DNA of 29,509 nt from a virus, in IMG/VR virus record IMGVR_UViG_3300042294_004921, positions 1-29,509 of that record. One strand, written 5' to 3'. Positions 7,046 to 14,030 of this stretch are shown here, one piece after another (positions within the stretch are counted from its first letter, which is position 1; the number at the start of each line of letters is the position of its first letter). The notes beneath the pieces are model-generated. The model worked only from the letters and a program-made list of their open reading frames with translations. It ran no database searches and was not told the DNA's origin. The position numbers and the translations under genes were made by a program.

Positions 7046-8176
7046 GTGAAGATAGTACCAATCAAAAACGTCGGTGTTTATCATGACTCCGACGTTAATT
7101 TTTGGCATTTTGGTCGTATACAAGATTACTCTGGTTTAAGTTTTAGAGCTCCAGATTATTTTTTAAAATCAGCCAACCTCCAAAGTTTTTTAAACAGTAT
7201 TCACTCGGTAAAATTTGCAAACTATCATGTGGCATTTCCTGCTAACAATGGTTGGTTAGACCGATTTCATTTGACTTATCCTTATGTAAATCATTCTATA
7301 ATTGTTTGCTCAGAATTACATCAAGAAACCATAGAACAATTATACACCCTAGATCTTCCAAATGTAAGTATTTTTGTATGCGGCTATATCTCAAAATCAT
7401 TTGTACATGCCAAAATTTACCAGTGGATGGATTGGTTTATAACAGCAGGGGACTTTTACAGGCGCTGTAATACAACCTTACTGTCAAAAAAGATTACTAA
7501 CACAGACAACAAAGAAAAATTTTTTGATGTGCTACTGGGTTGTCAACGCTATCATAGAGATTATATCAACGAATACATTGATAAAAATTTAGCCGATCAA
7601 GTCATTAAAACTTATTTTCGTCGATGGAATGTAGACCTCAGGCAAACAGATCATATTTTTGAATCAACCGGCATAGAGTTTTTAGAAGAAAATAACTATT
7701 TTAACACAGTACACATTGTGAAATATTATGGGCACAAAATGAATTTGAGTGCTATTGTACCTATAGACATTTACAATCGCACTCATTACAGTTTAGTAGC
7801 CGAAACCAATTACAGTAACGATTTTAATTTCTATACTGAAAAGATTGTCAAACCAATATTGGCTAAAAGATTATTCATTGTTGTAGCAGGTAAAAACTAT
7901 CTAAAAAATCTACGTAGTTTAGGTTTTAGAACATTTTCTGACGTAATTGATGAATCCTACGACCAGGTGGAAGATAACCGGAAAAGATGGAACCAAGCTC
8001 TGGCCGAAGTCTCAAAATTGTGTAATACTCCGGCGCAGAGTATAAATGAACAGATAAAAACAATAACAGAACACAATTACAATTTAATGATGGAAGATTG
8101 GAATGGAAAATTTATACAGAATCTTGTTGCTGTAGTTGAACCATATCTAACTGCTGATCATAAAGTTGTTGACTAG
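7046..8176 (+). CDS. Glycosyltransferase-like phage protein (paralogue of 16672-17892)
   Basis: 376 residues with a GTG start touching the stop of the previous gene. Residues about 253-310 (AETN, then YTEKIVKPILAKRLFIVV and LGFRTFSDVIDESYD) match a C-terminal motif that also occurs in the plus-strand gene at 16672: E, T-E-K, KP-I, a hydrophobic strand, then GF-x-TF and acidic E-x-YD. The T-E-K motif recalls nucleotide-sugar-binding segments of GT10-like fucosyltransferases. I infer sugar transfer, perhaps to phage or host surfaces; the sugar is unknown. Its 3' end overlaps the convergent uvsE gene by 65 bases. No membrane segment. Confidence 0.55.
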   Translation: MKIVPIKNVGVYHDSDVNFWHFGRIQDYSGLSFRAPDYFLKSANLQSFLNSIHSVKFANYHVAFPANNGWLDRFHLTYPYVNHSIIVCSELHQETIEQLYTLDLPNVSIFVCGYISKSFVHAKIYQWMDWFITAGDFYRRCNTTLLSKKITNTDNKEKFFDVLLGCQRYHRDYINEYIDKNLADQVIKTYFRRWNVDLRQTDHIFESTGIEFLEENNYFNTVHIVKYYGHKMNLSAIVPIDIYNRTHYSLVAETNYSNDFNFYTEKIVKPILAKRLFIVVAGKNYLKNLRSLGFRTFSDVIDESYDQVEDNRKRWNQALAEVSKLCNTPAQSINEQIKTITEHNYNLMMEDWNGKFIQNLVAVVEPYLTADHKVVD

Positions 8177-9155
8177 CCAAATTCTTTCCTTTGGCCTCGA
8201 CCATGATGTCGGCCCAGGCACCATGTTCTAATGCCCACTCATTGCAAGCCGTGTTCCAAGCAAAGTCTGAATGTGCTCGTAATTTTTGTTTTTTGTAGCC
8301 TTGAGCTAAAAGATTCGTAAGATCTGGGCGTGTATTAGAGTCATGCCCCACCAAAACATCTTCCCTGCTAGTGCTGTAATGAATAACAGGGCGAACACCG
8401 CGCCAGCTATCCTGAATCCTCTTAATACGATAGTCTCTATGGTCAATATATTCTCCGCTTGCAATCCAATGATGATGTAGATCTAGTACCAATGCACAAT
8501 CGTTGACCAGTTCGAGGCTGGCCTCAAGTCCCCAAGACATTTCGTCGTTTTCGATCGTGATACAGTTTCTTGCTTCAGGGCTGAGGCGTTGTAGTGCTGC
8601 ACGGATTCCATCCGGGCCGCGTTTGCCTGAGATGTGGACATTGATTTTAAAGTCCTGGAACGAACGGCCGTAGCCCATCCATCTAGCCATATCTGCATGA
8701 TATTCAAACTCCTGAATTGATCGTTCTACAATGTTATCATTTTCACTAGCTAGTACACAAAACTGACCAGGATGAAAACTAAGTCGCACATCCAATCGTC
8801 TTGCAGTTTCGCCAATGGGTGCAAATATTTTCTCTAGATGTCGCTGCACATCTGCCTGTTGCCACCACGCAATCCAATTGGGTTCAGTGTAGCCTTGCAA
8901 CATTTCCGAACCCAAGCGCACCATTCTACGCTCAAGGGGCAATGTGGCTACACGCTCAACCATCTTAACTGCCGCAGCAGCGTTGTGATTCATTATGTCC
9001 CACTGACGCTGTTCGGCCTCTTCGGGGTGTTCGCGCAGCCAACGCATGGTGGTACTACGTCCGTTGAGATCACGATCTTTGGCATTGACCTTCATGCCAC
9101 CGCATTCGCTAGGATCATTTAACCATTTGCATGCAAAACCAATTCTTCCAATCAT
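8112..9155 (-). CDS. uvsE: UV-damage endonuclease UvsE
   Basis: 347 residues. The start IGRIGFACKWL, the LSFHPGQFCVL strand, KINVHISGKRG, TIENDEMSWG and DLHHHW segments are signature parts of the UVDE TIM-barrel endonucleases, which bind metal ions and nick 5' of pyrimidine dimers and other lesions to start repair. Histidines and acidic residues expected for the metal site (H in SFHPGQ, E in TIENDE, HH in LHHHW) are present. Length is normal for the family. The start overlaps the upstream small gene (ATGA), and its 3' end overlaps the convergent glycosyltransferase-like gene. It would protect phage DNA from sunlight damage. Confidence 0.9.
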   Translation of the reverse strand: MIGRIGFACKWLNDPSECGGMKVNAKDRDLNGRSTTMRWLREHPEEAEQRQWDIMNHNAAAAVKMVERVATLPLERRMVRLGSEMLQGYTEPNWIAWWQQADVQRHLEKIFAPIGETARRLDVRLSFHPGQFCVLASENDNIVERSIQEFEYHADMARWMGYGRSFQDFKINVHISGKRGPDGIRAALQRLSPEARNCITIENDEMSWGLEASLELVNDCALVLDLHHHWIASGEYIDHRDYRIKRIQDSWRGVRPVIHYSTSREDVLVGHDSNTRPDLTNLLAQGYKKQKLRAHSDFAWNTACNEWALEHGAWADIMVEAKGKNLASQQLYDQQLDMVQLQQQDSV

Positions 9156-9400
9156 GAGTGCCTTATAACATACATTGTAAGTTCTGCGTTTTTATCTACT
9201 AAAACACTGTCTTTGGGATATTTACGATATGTTTCTATGTATTCGCCTGTGCGACGATTGATTCGTTTTTTGATCACAGCTTCAATAATCAGCATCTTGT
9301 TGCTTAGTTTTGCAACTTTGCCGATCATGAGTCTATTGGCCTGAGGAAAGGCCACATAGTCATTTACACTAATTGATTTGCCAAGAGCGTCTGTGTGCAT
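9152..9400 (-). CDS. Small conserved phage protein, KOW/SH3-like
   Basis: 82 residues. The start has the rhythm GKSISVNDYVAFPQ, then LMIGKVAKLSNKMLIIEAV and a basic KKRINRRTGEY, which suggests a small beta-barrel of SH3 or KOW type that could bind nucleic acid. That fold is a guess from pattern. It overlaps uvsE by four bases and shares its promoter (9409-9437), so a role in the same repair process is plausible. There is no Shine-Dalgarno; the expected transcript begins one to three bases before the ATG. Confidence 0.6.
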   Translation of the reverse strand: MHTDALGKSISVNDYVAFPQANRLMIGKVAKLSNKMLIIEAVIKKRINRRTGEYIETYRKYPKDSVLVDKNAELTMYVIRHS

Positions 9401-9408
9401 AGCAAGTT

Positions 9409-9437
9409 ATTATAACAAGTCTTTAAGGGTAAGTCAA
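9409..9437 (-). promoter_or_regulatory. Sigma70-type promoter for the uvsE operon
   Basis: Minus strand: -35 TTGACT (9437-9432), 17-base spacer, perfect -10 TATAAT (9414-9409), then AACTTGCT and the ATG at 9400. The expected leader is only about 1-3 bases. It follows directly the stop at 9438. Confidence 0.82.
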
Positions 9438-9701
9438 TCATGCAAATCTTAATGCGAATTCGGTGGCAATGCGTTCATTTTTAAATATATAAACTGTAAC
9501 ACTTTCTTCAAGTGGCGCCTGATCGGCCATTGGATACTGCACATAGTAGAGCCAATCATCACCGTTTAACCAATGGCGAATTTCTCCTTCTCGACCACCG
9601 TATCGAATTGATCCTGTACCAGCATGAGTTTGCAACCATTCATTCACTTGATCGGTTTGCTTTTCCATTTTTGGATATGGTATTCTTATTTCGCTTGGCA
9701 T
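9438..9701 (-). CDS. Small array protein 7 (F-x-L-[KR]-aromatic C-terminus)
   Basis: 87 residues, last gene of the small-protein operon. After an N-terminal VNEWLQ helix and a GDDWLYYVQYP strand, the C-terminus reads VTVYIFKNERIATEFALRFA, matching the family end F-[KR]-[ND]-x-x-x-A-x-x-F-x-L-[KR]-[WFY]. It overlaps the upstream gene by 16 bases. Acidic and aromatic-rich, no export signal, no catalytic motif. Function unknown; kinship to the other array members is visible only in the last 20 residues. Confidence 0.6.
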   Translation of the reverse strand: MPSEIRIPYPKMEKQTDQVNEWLQTHAGTGSIRYGGREGEIRHWLNGDDWLYYVQYPMADQAPLEESVTVYIFKNERIATEFALRFA

Positions 9702-9994
9702 GTGTATTTTAGTGCAAATTCTACTATTTTTCTATGTGGAACTGTTTGGTGAAATCTAACAATTTTCCTTTGTTGATTTCCTTGAATTTCAAGATACCAT
9801 TTGTCAGTAAAGCCACGAAATCTAGCAAACTGACTGATTGAACTAAAATGGTATGGTTTTGGTTTGCCAAAGTATTCACCCGCGGTGTGTCGATCTCTAA
9901 CTTCTTCTATGTTGTTTACAAGCCAATCTATCATTTGCTTGTAATCGCCATCAACTATTTCAAATTCAATTGACCAATCTACAACATCAATCAT
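9686..9994 (-). CDS. Small array protein 6 (divergent member)
   Basis: 102 residues. Contains YKQMIDWLVNNIEEVRDR, a KWYLEIQG strand and ends with HRKIVEFALKYTCQAK, a looser form of the family motif (x-V-E-F-A-L-K-Y) with five extra residues after it. The start lies three bases after the upstream stop and its 3' end overlaps the next gene by 16 bases. No signal peptide, no known domain. It is the longest of the motif-bearing members. Confidence 0.6.
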   Translation of the reverse strand: MIDVVDWSIEFEIVDGDYKQMIDWLVNNIEEVRDRHTAGEYFGKPKPYHFSSISQFARFRGFTDKWYLEIQGNQQRKIVRFHQTVPHRKIVEFALKYTCQAK

Positions 9995-9997
9995 TGA

Positions 9998-10195
9998 TCA
10001 ACTACTCCATTTTAATAAAAAAAGTGTAGCATCTTCTTGATTCTTAAAGGCAAAATACAAGCCATTTGAACGCCAAGTATTGCGTTCAAATGTATCAATA
10101 CAATATGCTTCCAATCTACAAGCCTGTTCCCAAGCATCCGGTTCAGGAGTCATACGAAATTGATGAGGCCAATGCCGTCTGTTATAAACTTGCAT
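9998..10195 (-). CDS. Small array protein 5
   Basis: 65 residues starting MQVYNRRHWPHQFRMTPEPD; the ATG shares a base with the upstream stop (TAATG). The end GLYFAFKNQEDATLFLLKWS is one of the clearest copies of the family motif (F-K-N-x-x-D-A-T-x-F-L-L-K-W). The two cysteines C27 and C32 flank a predicted helix. Function unknown. Confidence 0.62.
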   Translation of the reverse strand: MQVYNRRHWPHQFRMTPEPDAWEQACRLEAYCIDTFERNTWRSNGLYFAFKNQEDATLFLLKWSS

Positions 10196-10563
10196 TAAAG
10201 ATAATCATCTTGGTAAGGAACTACAATCCAACCCAATTGTTTAAGATCCATTTGAACTTCATCTGTGATATGAGATTCGTGAACAAACCCTTGTTTAAGG
10301 TGGCCTTCATCTCCAACAAATCCCATACCCGAACAGTACCAATCCATGTAGTCGCCTTGACAGCGAATATCCGCTACCAATCCGCCGGCATAACGCCAGG
10401 TACAACTCCATGTCTGATCTGTCAACACAGGTATTACTTCTAGTTTTTGAAAAGAATTATTACATAATGCAGCATACACATTTTGAGCGTAGCTTTCACT
10501 ATCTCGCACTTTATCTACAAACCACTTGGTATCTTTCATATCACGTTCTAAACTAGGTTCCAT
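10195..10563 (-). CDS. Conserved phage protein of unknown function in the small-protein operon
   Basis: 122 residues from the ATG at 10563, chosen because it shares a base with the upstream stop (TAATG) and has AAGGA at correct spacing. Recognisable segments: DTKWFVDKVRDSESYAQNVY, then CTWRYAGGLVADIR, GDYMDWYCSGMG and a C-terminal VQMDLKQLGWIVV. I have seen this pattern in small proteins of other phages but know no function. It lacks the F-x-L-[KR]-W ending, so it is an operon partner rather than a member of the paralogue family. Three cysteines, no export signal. Confidence 0.66.
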   Translation of the reverse strand: MEPSLERDMKDTKWFVDKVRDSESYAQNVYAALCNNSFQKLEVIPVLTDQTWSCTWRYAGGLVADIRCQGDYMDWYCSGMGFVGDEGHLKQGFVHESHITDEVQMDLKQLGWIVVPYQDDYL

Positions 10564-10781
10564 TATTGTCCTTGCCAACGTAATTGAAATAACAAAGCAT
10601 CCTGCTCGTTATAGAATTCAAACTCGTAACGAATGTGCCATTCGGGCTCCTCGCCTAGTACATCGAAGCTAAAAGCATTGCTATTTTCGTAGATCAACCA
10701 ACTAACAAAACTAGGGCAATTTTCAACTGCCCATTCTCTTAGCTGATCTTCATCAATATCGTATAAGGTTACTATTGCCAT
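10563..10781 (-). CDS. Small array protein 4
   Basis: 72 residues. LREWAVENCPSFVSWLIY, then EWHIRYEFEF strand and the ending NEQDALLFQLRWQGQ (family motif with F-Q-L-R-W). Very acidic. It overlaps the upstream gene by 10 bases and the downstream start by one. The helix-then-strand-then-motif order is shared with array proteins 3, 5 and 7. Confidence 0.62.
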   Translation of the reverse strand: MAIVTLYDIDEDQLREWAVENCPSFVSWLIYENSNAFSFDVLGEEPEWHIRYEFEFYNEQDALLFQLRWQGQ

Positions 10782-11008
10782 CTTAATAAAAAATTACTAG
10801 CATCTGCTTGGTCTTCTATGACCACAACCATGCCTTGTTGATGATTACGCCCTCTAGGCAAACATTCGTCCATCCAAGTATATATCTCTTTTTCATTGTT
10901 GGTCCACCAACGATAATCACTTATAATGATATAATAGTGTGGCATTTCCTCGTCAAAAGGACCAGTGGCAATAAATCTACCTTTTTTATCTTCCCACAGT
11001 GTTGACAT
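10772..11008 (-). CDS. Small array protein 3
   Basis: 78 residues starting MSTLWEDKKGRFIATGPFD. A YYIIISDYRWW strand, a EIYTWMDECL helix, a GMVVVIEDQ strand and the ending ADASNFLLRWQ (family motif, with I-E-D replacing F-K-N). It overlaps the upstream gene by 23 bases and the downstream gene by 10. Function unknown. Confidence 0.62.
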   Translation of the reverse strand: MSTLWEDKKGRFIATGPFDEEMPHYYIIISDYRWWTNNEKEIYTWMDECLPRGRNHQQGMVVVIEDQADASNFLLRWQ

Positions 11009-11195
11009 TTTTATTTTTTTGTAAACATAAAGATTGGTATTGATCTTGATTGGTTTTAATTGATTCTACCCATTTTGCTCTTGCAGCCATACACTCTTCG
11101 TGAGTAGGATACTCTTTAGTATACACAAACTTCATTGACGGCGATGGGTCGTTCCAAAATTGTATGCTTAATAGCCAAACAGTGATCATTTCCAT
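10986..11195 (-). CDS. Small conserved phage protein (MITVW type)
   Basis: 69 residues, or 67 from the ATG at 11189. MITVWLLSIQFWNDP gives a short hydrophobic strand or helix, followed by KEYPTHEECMAARAKWVES, a pattern I associate with small phage proteins carrying a conserved E-E-C helix. It does not have the family C-terminal motif. GGGGA precedes the start, overlapping the end of the upstream gene. The N-terminal stretch is too short and polar-interrupted to call a membrane anchor with certainty. Confidence 0.58.
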   Translation of the reverse strand: MEMITVWLLSIQFWNDPSPSMKFVYTKEYPTHEECMAARAKWVESIKTNQDQYQSLCLQKNKNVNTVGR

Positions 11196-11196
11196 A

Positions 11197-11418
11197 TTAT
11201 CCCCATTTAAGTAAAAACATAGTTACTTCTTCTTCGTTGCGAAATTTAAAGGTATCAAACGATGTTCTGCGTCCGCACCTATTGTACATACACCATTCTT
11301 GTATTGGCTCAAGATTACTTTCTCTCAATCCAGTTTGAGTTATTGGTCCGTGATCATATGCAATTCTGGCAATTAAAATTAAAGGATATGCTGCATCTCT
11401 TTCCCACACAATTTTCAT
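11197..11418 (-). CDS. Small array protein 2
   Basis: 73 residues. LILIARIAYDHG strand, LEPIQEWCMYNRCGRR helix, and the ending FDTFKFRNEEEVTMFLLKWG, a clear family motif with V in place of A. The start overlaps the upstream gene by four bases. It lies one base from the next gene. Function unknown. Confidence 0.62.
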   Translation of the reverse strand: MKIVWERDAAYPLILIARIAYDHGPITQTGLRESNLEPIQEWCMYNRCGRRTSFDTFKFRNEEEVTMFLLKWG

Positions 11419-11765
11419 GTAATCTTTACACGATTTTTTACAGCACGGTTACTATACATACTATGACCACGCGATCTAAACAAATTGGCCGCCGACTGTG
11501 GATCAGTTTCAAACATCTGTTCAATATCTTGTTTGCTGATACTATGGTCACAGTCTATGGCATAAAGTTCATAATGGCGGTGTGCGTTAACTTGAGCACG
11601 AAGAATCATGCTTTGGACGAGAGTGTACACTGGATTACGGACTGGATCTTGATTATTTAACACACGAAATGTGTTATCTCGATCAATGTGCTCGTATTCA
11701 GTAATCGGAACTACACTTTCCAAGCCTTCTTCACACCAATAAACTAGATAAGCATTAGTAGTCAT
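11415..11765 (-). CDS. Unrecognised small protein in the array operon
   Basis: 116 residues from the ATG at 11765, which overlaps the stop of the first operon gene (ATGA); a longer reading to 11852 would lie inside that gene and is not preferred. MTTNAYLVYWCEEGLESVVP begins with a strand; LVQSMILRAQVNAHRHYELYAID and ISKQDIEQMFETDPQSAANL are helical, and the C-terminus is basic (NRAVKNRVKIT). No family motif, export signal or catalytic pattern is seen. Confidence 0.58.
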   Translation of the reverse strand: MTTNAYLVYWCEEGLESVVPITEYEHIDRDNTFRVLNNQDPVRNPVYTLVQSMILRAQVNAHRHYELYAIDCDHSISKQDIEQMFETDPQSAANLFRSRGHSMYSNRAVKNRVKIT

Positions 11766-11989
11766 AGATATTTCAATTGAAAGAAAGTTGCCCGAGCCGG
11801 ATCCTTGAAATCCAATCTCATGTCCTCTTGCCACCCGGTTTCGTAATACCATTCTCTGTAATTGCGACTGGTAAAACCCAATTCTCTTTCTACCCTTGAC
11901 CGGATCAAGAAGAAAGTATCCCCGTATTCTTGAGTGATACGAGTTCTAATATCCGACCAATGTTTTTTATTTAGAACTAAGGTAGTCAT
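11762..11989 (-). CDS. Small array protein 1, first gene of the operon
   Basis: 75 residues starting MTTLVLNKKHWSDIRTR. It has a helical basic first half and a strand (DMRLDF) before the family ending FKDPARATFFQLKYL. There is no Shine-Dalgarno and no room for a leader: the -10 box of the promoter at 11995-12023 ends five bases before the ATG. It is the head of a ten-gene operon whose members overlap or nearly touch. Confidence 0.62.
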   Translation of the reverse strand: MTTLVLNKKHWSDIRTRITQEYGDTFFLIRSRVERELGFTSRNYREWYYETGWQEDMRLDFKDPARATFFQLKYL

Positions 11990-12023
11990 ACTGCATTATA
12001 GCAGTATATTTGAAATCAGTCAA
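11988..12023 (-). promoter_or_regulatory. Sigma70-type promoter inside a perfect dyad, head of small-protein operon
   Basis: Minus strand: -35 TTGACT (12023-12018), 17-base spacer, perfect -10 TATAAT (12000-11995). The -10 is flanked by a perfect 7-base inverted repeat (ATACTGC / GCAGTAT, 11988-12007), an operator-like layout. The ATG at 11989 is five bases past the -10. The -35 is built from the last codons of the fibre gene. Confidence 0.82.
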
Positions 12024-13275
12024 TTATTCCGAAGTTGGCCCAATTGGCTCCACCTAGGCAAATCCATCCTAACGGTCCGCCTGGATTTGGGTTAGTGTTC
12101 CAAACCACATGGCATCTTTCACTAACAAAATTTGGGGGAGTACTGGAAGTGGTGAATCTCATTTGACCTACTCTAAGATCGTCAATTTGAGTAGACCCAT
12201 CTTCGGAAAGTACAATGTTATCCTTGTTATTTGAAGTAATAACCAATTTCTGTTGTCTAGACGTACCAATTAAACCAACATCTCTAGATTTTTTCTTGGC
12301 AATTATTTCAATTTCATCGTCCCAGACGCTTAAAGCAGCAGATGGTTCAATTGTATTAATGCCCACTCTTTTTGGAGTAACGTAAAAAGTTTGAGCAATA
12401 ATGCTTTCACCACTTACTCTAAGTTCCTTTAGTTCTCCTAGTGTTTGCAAATTACTATTAACTATTGTAGAACCTAATGCATTTGTAGTAGCTAGTTCAG
12501 ATCCGTTTAAAGTTATTTTATTTAGATCTAGTCCATCTTTTTTAATTTTATCAAAAACAATATTACTAAAATTATCAAATAAACTTTGGTTAATTGTACT
12601 TAATGTGCTTGAAGTTGTACTTGAAACTATAGATCTAAAAAATTTAGAATCTTCGGGTATATTTCCATTAACAGCAAAATCACCATTGATTGTCATAGTA
12701 CCTTGTACTGTTAAATCTTGGGTGAGGAGATTATTTTCAACAACTACACTGTCGTCTAATATAGTAAGTGCTACTTGCGAAGCACGATCTTCTATACCTG
12801 TACTACCAAAGTTTTCAATTATGCCGCCATTGACATTATCGCCAGATATCCTAAGATTACTCAATTTAAGTGCAGCAGGATCAATACTACTTGGGGGAAA
12901 AACAAATTCTGAAATTCTATCTGCAATTAATACACTTACTGATGTGTTTAATGCTCGGTCCAAATCAATTGTAGAAAACTTTTCGCTTACCTTTAGTTCT
13001 ACTAATTGGTTTGTTTTCTCTTGAATTGTGTCAAGAGAAGTGCGTATTTTATCTACTATTCTGTTTTCTAATTTTCTGGGATCAATTGAATATTCACTGA
13101 TTCTTTTTTCAATCGCGAGATTAGTAGCATCCTGAATGTGTGACGTATAGTCATATGAAACAAGTCTATTGTTAATAGCAGCACTAATTGCACTGTCAAC
13201 CTTTACAATTACATTAGATGTAATGTCTGCTATTAACTCTTCAACTATTTTTGTTAAATGTGTATTAATTTCCAT
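12016..13275 (-). CDS. Tail fibre or related structural protein
   Basis: 419 residues. The first 120 are helical and probably coiled-coil; then short beta repeats (LTVQGTMTINGDFAVNG), a segment TPKRVGINTIEPSAALSVWD typical of trimeric fibre shafts, and a C-terminal domain rich in G, N and W (WNTNPNPGGPLGWICLGG and NWANFG). The pattern closely resembles structural proteins I know from marine T4-like phages. It would sit on the tail or neck and contact the host surface or another structural part. Its start overlaps the upstream methyltransferase-like gene by 11 bases with no clear SD. The last codons supply the -35 box of the next operon. Confidence 0.68.
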   Translation of the reverse strand: MEINTHLTKIVEELIADITSNVIVKVDSAISAAINNRLVSYDYTSHIQDATNLAIEKRISEYSIDPRKLENRIVDKIRTSLDTIQEKTNQLVELKVSEKFSTIDLDRALNTSVSVLIADRISEFVFPPSSIDPAALKLSNLRISGDNVNGGIIENFGSTGIEDRASQVALTILDDSVVVENNLLTQDLTVQGTMTINGDFAVNGNIPEDSKFFRSIVSSTTSSTLSTINQSLFDNFSNIVFDKIKKDGLDLNKITLNGSELATTNALGSTIVNSNLQTLGELKELRVSGESIIAQTFYVTPKRVGINTIEPSAALSVWDDEIEIIAKKKSRDVGLIGTSRQQKLVITSNNKDNIVLSEDGSTQIDDLRVGQMRFTTSSTPPNFVSERCHVVWNTNPNPGGPLGWICLGGANWANFGIID

Positions 13276-14002
13276 TATTAAATCGAATACTAATTACGTG
13301 TTCGTAATTTTTTTTGATTAAACTTTTATACATTAAATTTTTGTGTACGTGAAAACTAGCTGCTCCAGCATCATGACTAAATTTTGCTAATTGTTTAAAA
13401 AACATAATTTTTTTTGCATACGGACCAAAATTTTCAAAATTATTACCGTTTATTTTATACAAACTAGTTTGCCATGAATTTCTATCTTGCGCATCGTAGT
13501 TATGAAATTCTAAAAATATATTGTTATCATTTCCGTTTTTAATTAAAGCAGGTAATGAAAATTCTTTGTCCTTAAATTCTTGATTTTTGTAGTCTCTACA
13601 TGTAGTTATGATATAGTCGGTGGCCAGTCTACATATTTCTATAACTTTATTTTTTTGCTCAATTTCGTCTTTAGCAAAAGTAAAAAATTCATCTAAAGCT
13701 ATAACTACGTCAAACTTTTTAGCATACATAGTTAAATCTTTGTATTCAATAAAATTAAATTTGACCCCAGCTTTATTAAGATAATTTTTTACATTATTAG
13801 AAACTTCAGTAACATAAATTGTTTTTGTATTATCAATTAATATTAAAGGGTTAAATCCAATATATAATACATTAGATGGGCTATAGTTATGGAAATACGA
13901 AACTTCGTCTAGTATTTCTTTTTTTCTTTTAAGTATTTCGTTTTGCTTTGTATGCAGTAAAAATGCCTGCATTAGACAATCAGTATAACTTTCAAAACTC
14001 AT
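13265..14002 (-). CDS. Methyltransferase-like conserved phage protein
   Basis: 245 residues. VLYIGFNPLILI followed by TIYVTEVS and FDVVIALDEFFTFA gives the alternating strand pattern of a Rossmann-like SAM-dependent methyltransferase, but the usual glycine-rich loop is degenerate (Y-I-G-F-N-P), so activity is uncertain. TCRDYKNQEFKDKEFSLPAL and the C-terminal half look conserved in related phage proteins next to fibre genes. AAGG lies eight bases before the ATG. It overlaps the fibre gene, suggesting a role in fibre assembly or modification. High A+T. Confidence 0.5.
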   Translation of the reverse strand: MSFESYTDCLMQAFLLHTKQNEILKRKKEILDEVSYFHNYSPSNVLYIGFNPLILIDNTKTIYVTEVSNNVKNYLNKAGVKFNFIEYKDLTMYAKKFDVVIALDEFFTFAKDEIEQKNKVIEICRLATDYIITTCRDYKNQEFKDKEFSLPALIKNGNDNNIFLEFHNYDAQDRNSWQTSLYKINGNNFENFGPYAKKIMFFKQLAKFSHDAGAASFHVHKNLMYKSLIKKNYEHVISIRFNNGN

Positions 14003-14030
14003 GATAACCTTTTTTTTTATTGTTAGTTAT

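Noticed and set aside
6622-7065. 147-residue minus-strand ORF
   Set aside because: Antisense of the EF-hand gene; its T/F/S-rich sequence is the mirror of lysine and aspartate codons.
12401-13024. 207-residue plus-strand ORF
   Set aside because: Antisense shadow of the fibre gene, with no SD and low-complexity S/L-rich product.
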